From NCBI GenBank assembly GCA_964035575.1, contig OZ037926.1, positions 682,001-746,000 of the forward strand: DNA of 64,000 nt, read 5' to 3'. Positions within the stretch are counted from its first letter, which is position 1, and the number at the start of each line of letters is the position of its first letter. A model generated the notes under the pieces. It was not told the origin of the DNA and searched no databases. It saw only the letters and a list, made by a program, of their open reading frames with translations. The translations under genes and the position numbers were made by a program. Shown piece by piece: positions 48,241 to 59,282 of this stretch. The stretch is from Rhynchopus sp. YZ270_cl-10. Its lineage: Eukaryota; Euglenozoa; Diplonemea; Diplonemida; Diplonemidae.

Positions 48241-48623
48241 AATATACATTATTTTTCTAATGAAAAGAAGGTACAGAGGGTGCTAAAAAAGTACCCTTGC
48301 TTTTTTTTTAAATGTTTGTTGTGGTTATGATAACAATCCTCTCCAGAATAGAGAAGTGCTGAGGAAACGGTCCTCGGAAACGCTCCCACTTAAAGCCGTA
48401 CTAACAAAATAACAGAAAACTAGAAATATAAGAAAAAATGTATTCAAATACAAAAAGCCCTCTCGTGACAGGATCCCCTCTAGAAAAAAAAACATTAAAT
48501 GCAGGGAAGTGAAAGCCTAAGATCGCGTTGCTTAGCGGCTTGAAATCACGTCTTAAAAAAGAGGAAGTTGTTATGAGAGACAGACCGGGCTGAAAAACCA
48601 TTAGGACAACTATTGGTGCTTCG

Positions 48624-49376
48624 CAGGGCGTTCGCTCCGGGGCGAAAAATATTTTTTTTCGTTAAAAAAATCTTTTCCTGAAAAAATGACATTTTATTTC
48701 GCCCCAGGGCTTCGCCCCACCGGGGCGAAACCCTGTATAAATAAATAAATAAATAAAAAAAGGGGGGGGGAAAAAAAAAAAAAGAGAGAGAGAGAGATTT
48801 CTCCCCACCACCCTGTAGACCCCCCCGGAGGGGGGGTCGCAGAGGGGTGTCCACTGTACTCAAAATCATCCGCAAACCCGCCTGCCGTGAGAGGAAGTTT
48901 CCCCAGCACTCCCGCTCGCTCCTCAATCCTGCAGTCTGCTGAAGGTGTACCGTACCCCCTGTTATAGAAGGTGTCACTGCTCGTGTCAACTCTACTTTCA
49001 ACGGCAGAGAGTTGAAAATAATCAAAATAAGGATGAAGTCTCATATGACAGATGCCTCTCTCTTGTACATCTGTTTGATTAAACAACACAAAGAGACCCT
49101 CAGTGAGGGGGGATTGATGAAATTCTCCATCGTTTTGCTGGTTTTAGTATCAGGAAAGTTCAGCTGTAATATCACTTGTGCTGGGGAAGGGATCACGCGC
49201 AAATCGCAAATTTTTTTTGACCATTCAGTACCAGGGATTCACCCCACGAACTAACTTCTCTCCGGCGGGAAATTTTTTTTTGACCTATTTTAAGCACTAG
49301 TAAAAAAACGAAAATTTCGGGGTTTTTGGCATTTCGCCACGATCAGGAAAAAACGATGGCGATAGCGAACGCCCTG
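48624..49376. mobile_element. hAT-like non-autonomous element
   Basis: 753 bases with 13-bp ends CAGGGCGTTCGCT and their complement. It is flanked on both sides by a perfect 8-base duplication GTGCTTCG. Subterminal GGGGCGAAA and CGCCCC palindromes lie near the left end. The middle (about 48,830-49,010) is more GC-rich and protein-like in one minus-strand frame but has no recognisable transposase motif. Confidence 0.85.
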
Positions 49377-49545
49377 GTGCTTCGCCGCAATAAATAAAAA
49401 TGGCAGGTGTTGATGTAAGACACCCTCCGACCGACCCACGTACGATGCCAAGCCATCGCAAAAGCTCTCAACAAAGACGTTAAGGGGGTCTTGTGAAGAG
49501 AACCAACTGTACTATGAGACTGTGCATGGAAAAAAAAGGGGATTT

Positions 49546-49671
49546 GAAAAAAAATACCAATCCCTCTCGTGAACAGTGTAAAACAGTTTACCTTGGTTCA
49601 ATGACCGGCTGTACCGGGGGTGGACCCATGCAGTCCTACATCCATTTCGTGGTTTACATCTGACATGAAAA
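49546..49671 (+). repeat. Dispersed repeat family B, full-length copy
   Basis: Contains AATCCCTCTCGTGAACAGTG, a hairpin around GTTTACCTTGGTTCAATGAC, CGGCTGTACCGGGGGTGGAC, CATGCAGTCCTACATCCATT and GTGGTTTACATCTGACATG. About 110-125 bases is the longest form. No pol III promoter boxes are evident. Short copies of the 5' part only are at 27,358-27,400, 30,186-30,228 and 48,443-48,478. Confidence 0.8.
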
Positions 49672-49851
49672 AAAGGGGGGGAAAAAATCGGGGAAAGATG
49701 TGTGGAAGGGAACAGCTGCGTGCTGCACACCCCCACACACCTACCCTCCAATCCATACTGCTAGGTCCTCGCTCTGTATTGAAGTTGTCAATGATACATT
49801 ACCCACAGCAATGGTGTGATTAAGGACTAAAAAGAAAGGGAAACTCTCTGT

Positions 49852-49883
49852 AAGATGAGTGTGCTTATCGTGCATACACATCT
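49852..49883 (+). repeat. Hairpin repeat family C
   Basis: AAGATGAGTGTGC, TTATCGT, GCATACACATCT. The loop is changed from CTCTCGT to TTATCGT. Confidence 0.7.
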
Positions 49884-49977
49884 AACAAAAGGGGTGATAC
49901 ACACCAGCACATGACACCATAAGGCTATTACATGATCTGTGCTCAGCACACTTCAGCCCATTCAATCACGCTACTAT

Positions 49978-50012
49978 AAGATGAACGCAAGCCTCTCGTG
50001 CTCAGTCACCTT
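49978..50012 (+). repeat. Hairpin repeat family A
   Basis: AAGATGAACGCAAGC, CTCTCGT, GCTCAGTCACCTT. Confidence 0.85.
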
Positions 50013-50212
50013 ATTTAAAAAAATAGGGAGGCGCAAAGGGGGAGGGGGAAAAGAAGACATCAGCAAGAAGCAGAAGGGGTTAACAAACGTTTTACCCTAT
50101 CACCTCTTGTCTCCCTCCCTCTGTCTGTCTTTCCTCCTCCCTCTATTATCTCTGTCCAGAAAAAAAAAAACAAAAAACAAAAATCTGAGAAACATTACAT
50201 ACAAAAATTGAC

Positions 50213-50299
50213 TTGAAATACATAGCCCCTCCCTCATGACAGTGTACCTTTGATACATGACCGTGCACCGGGGTGGACCCCAACCGTGCAGTCACGCAC
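50213..50299 (+). repeat. Dispersed repeat family B
   Basis: CTTGAAATACATAGCCCCTC, ATGACAGTGTACCTTTGATA, then GTGCACCGGGGTGGACCCC and AACCGTGCAGTC. Confidence 0.8.
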
Positions 50300-50570
50300 G
50301 AAAAAAAAATATAGTAATTTTACCACATACAAAAAAGGAATCACGTCTTGAAAACGTTACAAAAAAAAAGAAAATTTGGTACGCAGGTACTTCCACACAC
50401 AAAGAAGCTAATTGGGAGCTCCCCCAATACTTCTCCCACAAAAACTATATCACGGTTAAGTGACACTTATTTTTTTTTTTGAAAAGAGCAGCCGTCACAA
50501 AGCGAGGTTGAACAACATACAAACACCTTTCTGGTACAGGCACACTGCAACAAAAGAAAGAAAAGTTTAT

Positions 50571-50605
50571 AAGATGATCCTAAGCCTCTCGTGCTTAGTC
50601 ACCTT
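50571..50605 (+). repeat. Hairpin repeat family A, consensus copy
   Basis: AAGATGATCCTAAGC, CTCTCGT, GCTTAGTCACCTT. This copy shows the best stem pairing: TAAGC with GCTTA, and AAG with CTT. Confidence 0.88.
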
Positions 50606-51249
50606 AAAGAAATACCCACTGCTTTTATAAACTCCCCATAACAACCGCGAATGAAGGGGCTAGACATCCACAAGCACCCCAAAAACCCCCGACCTTCAAA
50701 CAAAGAAAGTAGAAGAAAACTACACCAAAAACATTGCAGTGAAATCACATCCTTCCTCCCCTTTTGCAATCCTTCAACATACGCTCCATTTGACACTCAA
50801 AGTCACATCGGCTCGCCCAGTGGATTCCTCTCGTAACAGTTCCAAGTTGGTACTTCATTGTAGACGCGTCCAGGGCAGTGTTAGTCGAGAATCAGAGACC
50901 GGAGTTTCCACCCAAAAAACCGAGTTTTTGGGTATGTGGCGTCGGAAGCACGCTTGCGAGGTGTAAGAACCATACGTTGGGGAGATCACACCATTGAATG
51001 TATCACTCCCTAGGCAAGTTGAGATATTTTTTTGGAGGTTTTTTTTTAAACTCCAAACATGCCACCAGGTGAAAGGGGTGATTTATGACGGGACTGACTG
51101 ACCCCTCATATAGCTGAGTGTCAGGAGGCCATTTCTCAGTCAGAGCGACATCATTCACCATTGAATGTATCGCTACGCAATTTTGAGATGGAGGTTTTTT
51201 TTTTGCGTGATCCCTGCATCTCTGCATCCCCCGGGGGTTTTTCCCCACT

Positions 51250-52344
51250 TCACAAAACCTCCACCGTCACCGTGATTGGGAGGTTCGCCGCCTGCCGGGT
51301 ACGCCCTCCTGGAGAGAACCCGCTCATCGCTGGGCTCCCTGGCTGCTGCCCCCCTCCTCCTCCTCCCCCTCCCCCTTGCGCACCCGCAAACCCACCCTGC
51401 GGGGAGAACCCTGGGGAGCCATGATACTGCTGCTGCTGCTGCTGCGGACTCCCGTACGCACCCGGACTGCTGTCAATGTTATACCGCCCCGGGGAGGACA
51501 CATTCTGCATCGGTAGCGCACCCCCCTGCCCCTGCCCTCCAGGATAAGTCACTCCATTGCTTTGGGGGCGTGCCTGCTGCTGCTGCTGCTGGAGTTGCTG
51601 CTGTTGCTGGAGCTGTTGTGGTTGTTGATATCCCCCGCCCCCAGAGAGATCTGTGGGGGGCTGTTGTGAGGCTTGTTGTTGTTGTTGTTGTTGTTGTTGC
51701 TGTGGTTGCGCAGCCGGCGGAAGAGCCGGCTCCTCTTTCCCAACGGACTGCGGAGGTGCAGAGGCAGGGTGTGGCGAAGGAGCCTGTATTGGTGTCGGGT
51801 TGCGCGCCCGCTCTGCGGCCCGTTGCTTTTCCCACACCGCGCGTTTCTCTGCAGGAAGCATGTACCCACTCCCCTTCGCGAGGTCAGAGGATTTGTTATA
51901 GAGCGGCGCGTTGCCGTCACGCTGTGTTATTTTGATGCTCCCCCCGGTGTGTTCGACAAGCTGCCGGAGGATGCGTTGCAGATCCTCAGCGCTGTTCCCT
52001 TGCGGCTGGTTTCGAGGGTCGTTCGACAGCACCAAATGGTACAACGGCTCTCCCTGCACCTTGGTCGTAAAAAGCACCTCGTTTTTGCTGTTATACTGCA
52101 ACGCTATGATATCACTAACCTTCACCACCCTCTGTATGTCCCCCATGGTCTTCCCGTCTATGCTGGCAATAAACAGGAATATGTCGCGCTTCATCTTCGC
52201 AAAGCAGAGCAGCCTTCTCTGCCTCTTCCCATTGCTCTTCGTGTGATCGGCAATCCACGACAAAAAGACAGGTACCTTAGCTAAGGGCGGCATGCTTTGA
52301 GCAAGGTTAGGGTGGATTCCCATAGTAGGGGGAAGGTCTGACAT
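51250..52344 (-). CDS. Protein with PH-like N-terminal domain and Gln-rich tail
   Basis: A frame of 364 residues with ATG at 52,344 (MSDLPPTMGIHPNLAQ). An upstream ATG at 52,512 is rejected because the added 56 codons read a Pro/Phe/Leu pyrimidine leader. Residues about 22-140 look globular. Alternating strands RRLLCFAKMKRDIFLFIAS, VVKVSDIIALQYN and EVLFTTKVQGEPLYHLVLSN precede a C-terminal helix DLQRILRQLVEHTGG, which is the layout of a PH-like fold. From about 180 on it is Pro/Gln-rich, with several Gln runs and a nine-residue Gly run. The fold is inferred from the strand pattern. The ligand and role are unknown; it could be an adaptor that binds phospholipid or protein through the PH-like part. 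Confidence 0.75.
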   Translation of the reverse strand: MSDLPPTMGIHPNLAQSMPPLAKVPVFLSWIADHTKSNGKRQRRLLCFAKMKRDIFLFIASIDGKTMGDIQRVVKVSDIIALQYNSKNEVLFTTKVQGEPLYHLVLSNDPRNQPQGNSAEDLQRILRQLVEHTGGSIKITQRDGNAPLYNKSSDLAKGSGYMLPAEKRAVWEKQRAAERARNPTPIQAPSPHPASAPPQSVGKEEPALPPAAQPQQQQQQQQQQASQQPPTDLSGGGGYQQPQQLQQQQQLQQQQQQARPQSNGVTYPGGQGQGGALPMQNVSSPGRYNIDSSPGAYGSPQQQQQQYHGSPGFSPQGGFAGAQGGGGGGGGGQQPGSPAMSGFSPGGRTRQAANLPITVTVEVL

Positions 52345-53321
52345 TGTATAAGAGAGGAAAGAGGGAAAAAAGGGGGGGAAAAGGGGGAGAAGAAGAAGAA
52401 GAGTGTTAGTGTATAGGGTGGGGTCTGTTGGTGGATTTGTGGGGGGAAAGGTGTTGGAAAAAATGGTTCTAAAAAATGAATATCGCGGAAGAAAACAGTG
52501 TAATGTGAACACATCAGGGCGAGTTGGGAGCTGGTGTGGGCGAGGTATTCAGTGACGGTGCTTAATTTAGTGTAGTGTTGTGAGAAAATTGGAAAGGACG
52601 ACTTTTTTTTTTTCTTGAATCAGGGCAGAAGGGGGGGTGTGGGATAGCAGGGGGGGCAGGGGGGGTTTTTTCTTTTTTGCTTTACAACTATCCTTTGGCT
52701 CATGTACCCTGCTGATGCAGGGCGGCTTCTCATCTACTGATCAAGAGTGGTCCTGGGAAATGCTCCCAGTTGATGCCATTTCTCCCGCCCGGATTCACGC
52801 TGGGTGCGGGGGAGGCAAAAAAGGGGGTAAAAAGAAGCCCTATTAAGGTGCTTAGGAGCCAAGGAATGGTGTTTAGTGGGGGTGGCTGAAATGGAATGCA
52901 AATCATCGCATCAGGTCCCACCATAGTCACCAAAAAATGGGGGAGAAATGATAAGAGGAGTTTAAATCGCAAACACCTTACCGAGCAATCAGCGGATGCA
53001 GGGCACCGATTCTCTGCCTCTCTCTATTCATTATTTTTTTAAAAAAGGTCCTAAAAAAACAGAGATTGACATCAATAAATTTTTGAAAACTAATTGGGAT
53101 AATTTACAATTTTTTTGACTAATCGTAAAACAACAAAACACCCTCTCTTCTGTGGGTATGTAGGTGGCGCGCGAAGACCAAGGAATGCGTTGTCCTTTGT
53201 TCACGACACACACGGGGGGGAGTATTTGGGTTAAGCAAAGTGTGAAGCACTACACAATGGTATACACACACACACGGGGAGAGGGGTATGTCTGACACCA
53301 CCCCTCTGATCCTTGAGCAGA

Positions 53322-53463
53322 CACGACGGGACCCAGTGACAAGTGACAAGTGAAATCACTCATTTCACTTGTCATGACAAGTGACTTTCTATGGGGATAT
53401 AGGCTATTTACTTGTCATTTACTTGTCATTTTCACTTGTCATTTGTCACTGGGTCCCGTCGTG
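53322..53463. mobile_element. MITE-like foldback with ACTTGTCA repeats
   Basis: 142 bases with ends CACGACGGGACCCAGTGACA and the complement. The interior is built from many copies of ACTTGTCA and its complement TGACAAGT, so almost the whole element can fold on itself. No coding content. Confidence 0.7.
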
Positions 53464-53845
53464 GAAACAAGGGAGACAGGGGGGAGGGCGAGGATATTAT
53501 TCTTGAAAAAGAGCACGACGGCCGAGCAAAATCATAAGATGTGTTCGCTTCAATACAACATATGCACCCTCTCGCGCTTTCAGAAGATTCTGTAAGCCTC
53601 AAAATGTCTTTTTGTGTGGAAACACATAGCAAGGGGGTCATCTTCTGTTTTCTGTAAAACCAAAAATAAGATAAGGAAAAAGGAAAAGCGGGAGAAGCGG
53701 GATCAATACAAATAGGGATAGGAAAACAATGCAAAACCTGTGAAGACATCTAATGCCCTCTTATTTTTGTAGTGCAAAATTATCGGTTGCGAAGAAACAG
53801 CAATAAAAAGAGAGAAGTTGAAAGTGCAAACAAAAAACCGTTGTT

Positions 53846-53957
53846 GGTGCTCCGGGAGGGGTCGATATTGGCAGGTCGCTGACACAGGGACTCTATACAC
53901 ACACCCCCTGATATTGACAGGTCGCCGACAGGTCGTTGACCGACTTCCGAAAGCACC
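53846..53957. repeat. Small inverted-repeat element related to 48,111
   Basis: Left GGTGCTCCGGGA and right TTCCGAAAGCACC enclose GATATTGGCAGGTCG and GATATTGACAGGTCG. It is a relative of the 48,111 element by its core and end structure. Confidence 0.5.
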
Positions 53958-54384
53958 AATTGTGCAAAAAATTCCAAGCGCATTATACTCTGTATGTTCT
54001 ACTCTCAGTCAAAAAAAGCACCATGTTTTCTGCGCACCTCTGACTGACCCACATACGATGTCAGTCCCAGATAAATACAACCCTCCCCCCATTGTACCGC
54101 AAGCACTGAGAACTGTGCATACGCAACAAAAAGTGGAGGCAAAAATAATTGCAATACAAAATCATTCAAAAACACTGACAGAAAAATTTGCGCTAGAAAA
54201 GATGAATTGTACCTCGAAGTGTACAGAGAGATCTTTTATAAAAAAAAGTTAGAGGTTGGTGAGATTGAACCAAAGCTGTGGTCACAAAAAAGAAAAACAA
54301 GAAAGGGAAAGTCAAGATATGTCCGCGTAGAAACACGATGACAACTGCAGAAGGAAAAAAGAAAAAAAAATTGAAGGTACAAAC

Positions 54385-54416
54385 ACCTCACGTTCATCGG
54401 CGAACGCAGGCATTGA
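54385..54416 (+). repeat. Dispersed repeat family E
   Basis: GTACAAACACCTCACGTTCA then TCGGCGAACGCAGGCATTG. Related copies: 56,085-56,107 (cyclin intron 2), 57,618-57,652 and 59,035-59,075. A second module, GACTGACCCACGTACGATGC, accompanies the same context at 49,410-49,450, 54,035-54,065 and 58,040-58,080. Confidence 0.55.
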
Positions 54417-55787
54417 TTCTCCGCTGGTTCTTCGTGGACGCATCACTGGAGTTGCCTTCCATTTGTCGGTGTATGTCGATGCCGTCAGCCCCTTTGAAGG
54501 TAGGGTGTTTGCATTCGAGGTAAGCTTGTTGACGTGACCCACCCCCACATTTAGCCGACTAGCGAACTAATTATGAGGATGGCACCACGTGTGAGGATGA
54601 CACCATCATCATCAAAACACCAGGCGCGTCTGGGGTGTTTACAAGGATCCTTCCAAATGGAAAGTTATAATTTTTTTTTGCAAACGTCATGCATCCGCAT
54701 GAACTAAAAAAAGAATACAAACGCTCCCCGAACAATGCAATGTAAATTGCAATGATTCCCCTTTCTTTTTTCTTTGATATTGATAAAAATCTTAAGGTAC
54801 AGAGAGCCCTTGGAAGGTGCAGGATTTTTTTTTGTCAGAAATCTTCTTTTTGAAAATTTTCTAATTTTTTGTTTAAGTTTGTCGATATTCGACAAACTTT
54901 CCCCCAAAAAAAGAACCTAAGTTTCCAACAGAAAAAAAGTGGATAGTGCAAAGAGAAAAATACGCGAATAAAAGGAAAGCGCAAACACAATACAAGGGCG
55001 GTATTTCAAAAAAAGAGAGAAAAGGTAATGTAAGATGAACTTAAGCATCTCTGTTCACCTTTTAAAAAAAAGCGCGGGTGAAAATAGAAACGGACTTCGG
55101 GTTGTGATTGGTCAAGAAAAGGGATTTCGTATTTTTTTTTTTTTTGAAAACTTGGTTGTATTAGTTTTTTTCTGTTGTTCTCTCCCACAAGCTCTGTTTT
55201 TCAATCAAGAGCATACACTGACCAATCTGCAAACCAACTATGTAGCTACCTTCCGTCGTTTCTATTTCATATTTATTTTTTTTTGCCAAAATAATTTGAT
55301 ACGCAAACACAGTCGACAGCACACCCGAACACCTCTATGGGCGCAGACACTGAAAGAAAAAAGAGCAATCAAAAAAGCCTCCCATTTTATGAAAGGAGCA
55401 TCATCAGCGTTAATATGCACAAACACGAACAAACTGTACATACCATGAGGCTATTGTCACCCCCTCCTCCTCCTCATCCTCGGGGACAATTACAATCTAT
55501 TTTACCTTTTTTTTAAAAGCAACATTTTTTTTGACTTGAATGATCGGTCTTACAAGGACTCATACATTAATTTCAAACTATAAAGGGGGGGAGGGTTTGG
55601 TATGATTATAAGCCTGTGCTTACACGCTACCAAAATAAAACCAAAATAGGATAGATTTCTGAGAAAACACGGGGGCACAGCAGCCTTCCTTCATCTCCAC
55701 AAAACGCACGGTGCGTTGTGTGCGACGTTTTTTGCATTGAAACAACCAGACGAAGTCGCACTCTACCCTGCTGGCCTTCTCCTCACA

Positions 55788-56771
55788 TCACCTCCCCCCC
55801 CAGGTGCAGTCCACAGCAGACGTGGGTTTATCGTTAAGGGCAGTGCCCCCACCCCCACGCTTCTTGAGCAGGGCCTCAAACCCACTCATGTACGCGTCAT
55901 AAGTTGCACTGTCCACGTGGAGCTCCCATCTGTGGGGGGGGGGGGGGGGGGTGGTAAGTTGGTGTTATTTTAGAAATGAAATGTGAGTACGCCGATCCAG
56001 ATAAAATATTTAAAAGGTTGGTCAGATGATATTTCTGTGCTCATTTTACCTCGGAAAAAAAAAGGGTAAAATTGTTAATGTTCAGATGCCTCAGGGCGGA
56101 TGCTGGTACAGTGCCATGTCTAGCAAGCTTTCCCGACTACAAGACATTTTTTTTTGAAATGTTTGAACAAAGCACTTTTGGTTTTACCCAAAAGAAAAAC
56201 TGGGGTCGAATATACCTTAGGTCTGCCAGCAGGTCCCGCTCCATTGCGTTGATTGTCTTGATTGGGACGCCAAAGACGAAGGCGTAACGTTGCTGTGCAG
56301 ACGAGCGCGTGGCTCTGTCGTCGCACCACTTGGTTGCGAGCACCAATGCTGCGAGAAGGTACCCATTCACATTCGCTGAGCACAACTGCGCACCAGTGTT
56401 CGTACAGGCACGGTCGATGTATCTGAAAAAGCACAAATAAATAAAGTCTCACATTACGCAACCGGCCACTGCTTAAAAATGGAAACAACTTTTTCTCTAT
56501 TTTTACCACAAAACAGAGGGCTCTCCGCCCAGATACTACTGGAGTGATGAAAACCTTGAAAGAGAACATACATTGCTGCAACGGTGGCCACAGCCTCCAC
56601 ATGGGTTGCCCACCTCAGCCAAACAGACACCATGTCCTTGACACGCACATGCTTGTCTATACCCTGCACAAAGCTTGCACGGCCCGGGTTCGCTGCCGCC
56701 ATGTCGCCTTTCCGCGCAAGGATCGTCAGCACTGCTGCAATCGCCTGCCCTTGCCGCCTCACATCTGCCAT
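55788..56771 (-). CDS. Cyclin of the Pho80/P-type group
   Basis: Three exons: 56,771-56,572, 56,422-56,216 and 55,929-55,788. Donors are GTATGT and GTATAT; acceptors are TTCAG and CACAG. Phases join to give 182 residues. A cyclin box covers about residues 44-145: ATVAAIYIDRACTNTG (63-78), NVNGYLLAALVLATKWCDD (84-102), YAFVFGVPIKTINAMERDLL (113-132) and LRWELHVDSATYDAY (135-149). The YIDR, KWCDD and MERDLL segments are typical of Pho80-like or P/U-type cyclins, which activate a Cdk5/Pho85-type kinase. The start is uncertain: an in-frame ATG also lies at 56,888. The sense-strand acceptor of intron 2 follows a run of 18 C. Intron 2 carries a family E repeat. Confidence 0.85.
55934..55951. repeat. 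18-base G run at a splice acceptor
   Basis: On the cyclin's coding strand this is an 18-C tract followed directly by the acceptor CACAG. It probably serves as the intron's pyrimidine tract and will vary in length by slippage. Confidence 0.85.
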
Positions 56772-58029
56772 ACAGAGGACGTCACGTAGGGGAATGGGGG
56801 TTAACCTGTGGGTGTATGGTGCTTGATGCCTAGTGAGGGTAATTCTTGCGCAGAATATGTCCCTACCTATGTACTGTGTTCGAATCATGAGGAGAAATGC
56901 GGAGGAGTGCTTCAGTGTGCAGTGTAGGGGGAAAAATGGGTGACTGGTGTGATTTTTCTAAAAAAGGGTGGAAAAAAAGGTCCTTATAACATATACCACC
57001 ACCCCTATAGAGGGTTCACCACTGACGTCACCCTTTTTTGCTGTCGCCAAATCAATCCGAAGTACCCATTGCTGTCGTGTGTACTCAATGTGTGATGCTC
57101 AAGCCTTTTTTTTGTACGGAATAGAGGTTCATCCTCAACTCTTTGCAGATTTTTTAAAAAAAGATTCTTTTTTTGTTTGCTTTCTTTGACTAAAAATGAA
57201 CTGCTAAAAAAAGGGGAGAAACGGAAGAGAACATTGCATGACGAAAAAACAGAACATAGCTAGCGAAAGAGGGGTATGTGAGTGACATATGCACATATCC
57301 CCAGCCTATTCGTTGAGGTTGAATTACCCCATTTTTTTTAAATTTTTTCATTTTTTAAAAATATCAGAAATCTTCTGAAAGCATTGTATTACCCCCCCCC
57401 CCCCCGCCCCCACGTACACATACCCCTAACGTTGGGCTTTTGCTCAACAAAAAATTGACATGGTTTTTTTTTTGAAGAAAAGCTTGTAGAATACAATAAA
57501 GAAAGGGTTTTTAAAGGTACACAAAAAACACCTTCGAGAGAGATAGGATAAATGAACTCTGATTTTTTTCCGAAGCTAAAAAAAAAAAAGAGTATGTTTT
57601 AAAAGAGAATTGTTGAAAGTGCAAAACAGCTCACAAAAATCGGCGGATGCAGGAACAGTTTAAAAGTTGCCCAGAAAAGAAGAAGAATAAAAAAAACCTA
57701 CAAAAAAAATTGGGCAGAAAATAGTCTGACGAACTGTCGCATTTTACGATACATATGACCGATTTTTTTGATAGAATAGAAAAAATAAAGATCGGGTCTT
57801 TGTTTGTGCGCTCAAAGCTGGGTGTCACAAAAAAGGTGGAAAATTGGTGTTTGTGCATCACAGTGAGTCACACAAAAACAATTACCAAAAATCAGAATCA
57901 TTTTTTTTTGTTTTTCTTTTCCCGTTTTGTTTTGCCCAAAGCGCTGTCTCCAATCTTTAGTACTGACAACTAAAAACACAAACACAGACACAATTTGTTT
58001 TTTTGATTTCAAAAAACAAAGTGAAGTTA

Positions 58030-58830
58030 TTAATGCAGGCACCTCCGACTGACCCACGTACGATGCCAGCCATCCGGATGAAAGCACAAGTACCCTGCGG
58101 CCAACAACAGAAGATGCAAAAAGGAAACCTAATGACTGGCCCGTACCGTAAGAGAACGAGGGCGGTTCACAACCGCTCGACAGCCGGCGGCCCACCTTCC
58201 GTTGAAGAGTTGTGAGCTTACAGGTACTGCAGTTCGCTGCACCCAACGCTTGATGCACGATAGTCTACACAAGAGAGCAGAAACCCAAAAACACAAAAAG
58301 GGGTGGGCGGGGGGGTCACAACATCTCTCTCTTGGCGCCCCATGCTGTACCGACAGTTGGGCCTCACCCTTTCTCTTAGGGATATACATGGACGTCCTTA
58401 CAGGCAGCACACCGTAACCCAAAGGCGTGGCAGAGAGACTCCGTAGAGCGACTCTGGCCTGACCGCTGGCCATTTATGCTCCGGGTGCGAGCACCCATCA
58501 TAGCATAGGGGGGCCAGCCTGACCCAGCATTTATATACCCTGCCAGGGTGAACTAGCATAAAAGAGGGCAGGGGCGTTTAGACCCTGAGGACTAGGGGAA
58601 GTCCCGCATACCCCAACAGAAAGACAAAGGCTATGCACTGGTGATATAGGAGAGGCAGGGTTGCTGAAAAACAAAAAGACCCTGAAGGCACAAAAACGCC
58701 CCGCATACCCCTCCTCGCCTCCTGTTTTGTAATCTCTCAGGTAGGAGACATCGGTTCGAGCGGTCAACACCTTCATAGAGTTTCTGGAGGAACGGACCCC
58801 CGGATGCAATTTAAGGTCCAGCCCAGGACC
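58030..58830. other. Unexplained GC-rich block
   Basis: Markedly richer in G+C than its flanks. It begins with the GACTGACCCACGTACGATGC module and contains a segment shared with 42,570-42,665. One minus-strand frame of 114 codons has no recognisable domain. GGTTCGAGCGG near 58,752 resembles a pol III box B, but no box A was found. It may be an old mobile element or a non-coding RNA locus. Confidence 0.35.
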
Positions 58831-59101
58831 AAAACAAAACAAAACAAAAAAAACCCCCGTTTTCTGTTGTACAAAAATTGTCAACACTTCGCTGCTAAGT
58901 GCATAATCATAATAACATCAGGGTGGTGGCAGGGTGGATACATCTACAAACGAGACATGAGACGCAATGACCGTATGCAGGAAGGAAGGAGCTACAGCTG
59001 GATAAGAAAAAAATCAAAAAAAAATATTGAAAGGGTAAACGCCTCACCGTTCATCGGCGGACGCATGCACTGGGGGGGAAAAAAATGAGTTTCTTTTTGA
59101 T

Positions 59102-59135
59102 AAGATGAACGTAAACCTCTGTGCTTAGTCACCTT
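59102..59135 (+). repeat. Hairpin repeat family A
   Basis: AAGATGAACGTAAAC, CTCTGT, GCTTAGTCACCTT. A short loop variant. Confidence 0.75.
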
Positions 59136-59282
59136 ATGAAGCGAAAATAGTGGTCAAAAAACGAGCTAAAAAAAAAACGCATCTCAGTCGAGAGAAAATC
59201 ATGGCAATCAAAATGCTTTTTGGGATTTGTGTTCTCCCGAAGGGCTCCATCGGGGGAAAAAAGCAACACATCTCGAATTTCA

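Larger units (their letters stand above)
47008..51249. other. Intergenic region rich in short repeats
   Basis: No supported gene in 4.2 kb. It holds a TIR element at 47,389 with family G nested in it, a family F hairpin, family A, B and C hairpins, the 48,111 element and a hAT-like element at 48,624. At 50,992-51,060 and 51,155-51,205 a direct repeat (CACCATTGAATGTATC, then TTGAGAT) lies about 160 bases apart. Confidence 0.6.

Noticed and set aside
20288-50605. CRISPR-like array from the regular hairpin repeats
   Set aside because: Copies are dispersed by kilobases, not spaced by short unique spacers, and the host is a eukaryote.
52345-52512. N-terminal extension of the PH-like protein to an ATG at 52,512
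   Set aside because: The extension reads a C/T-rich leader; MSDLPPTMGIH gives a natural start.
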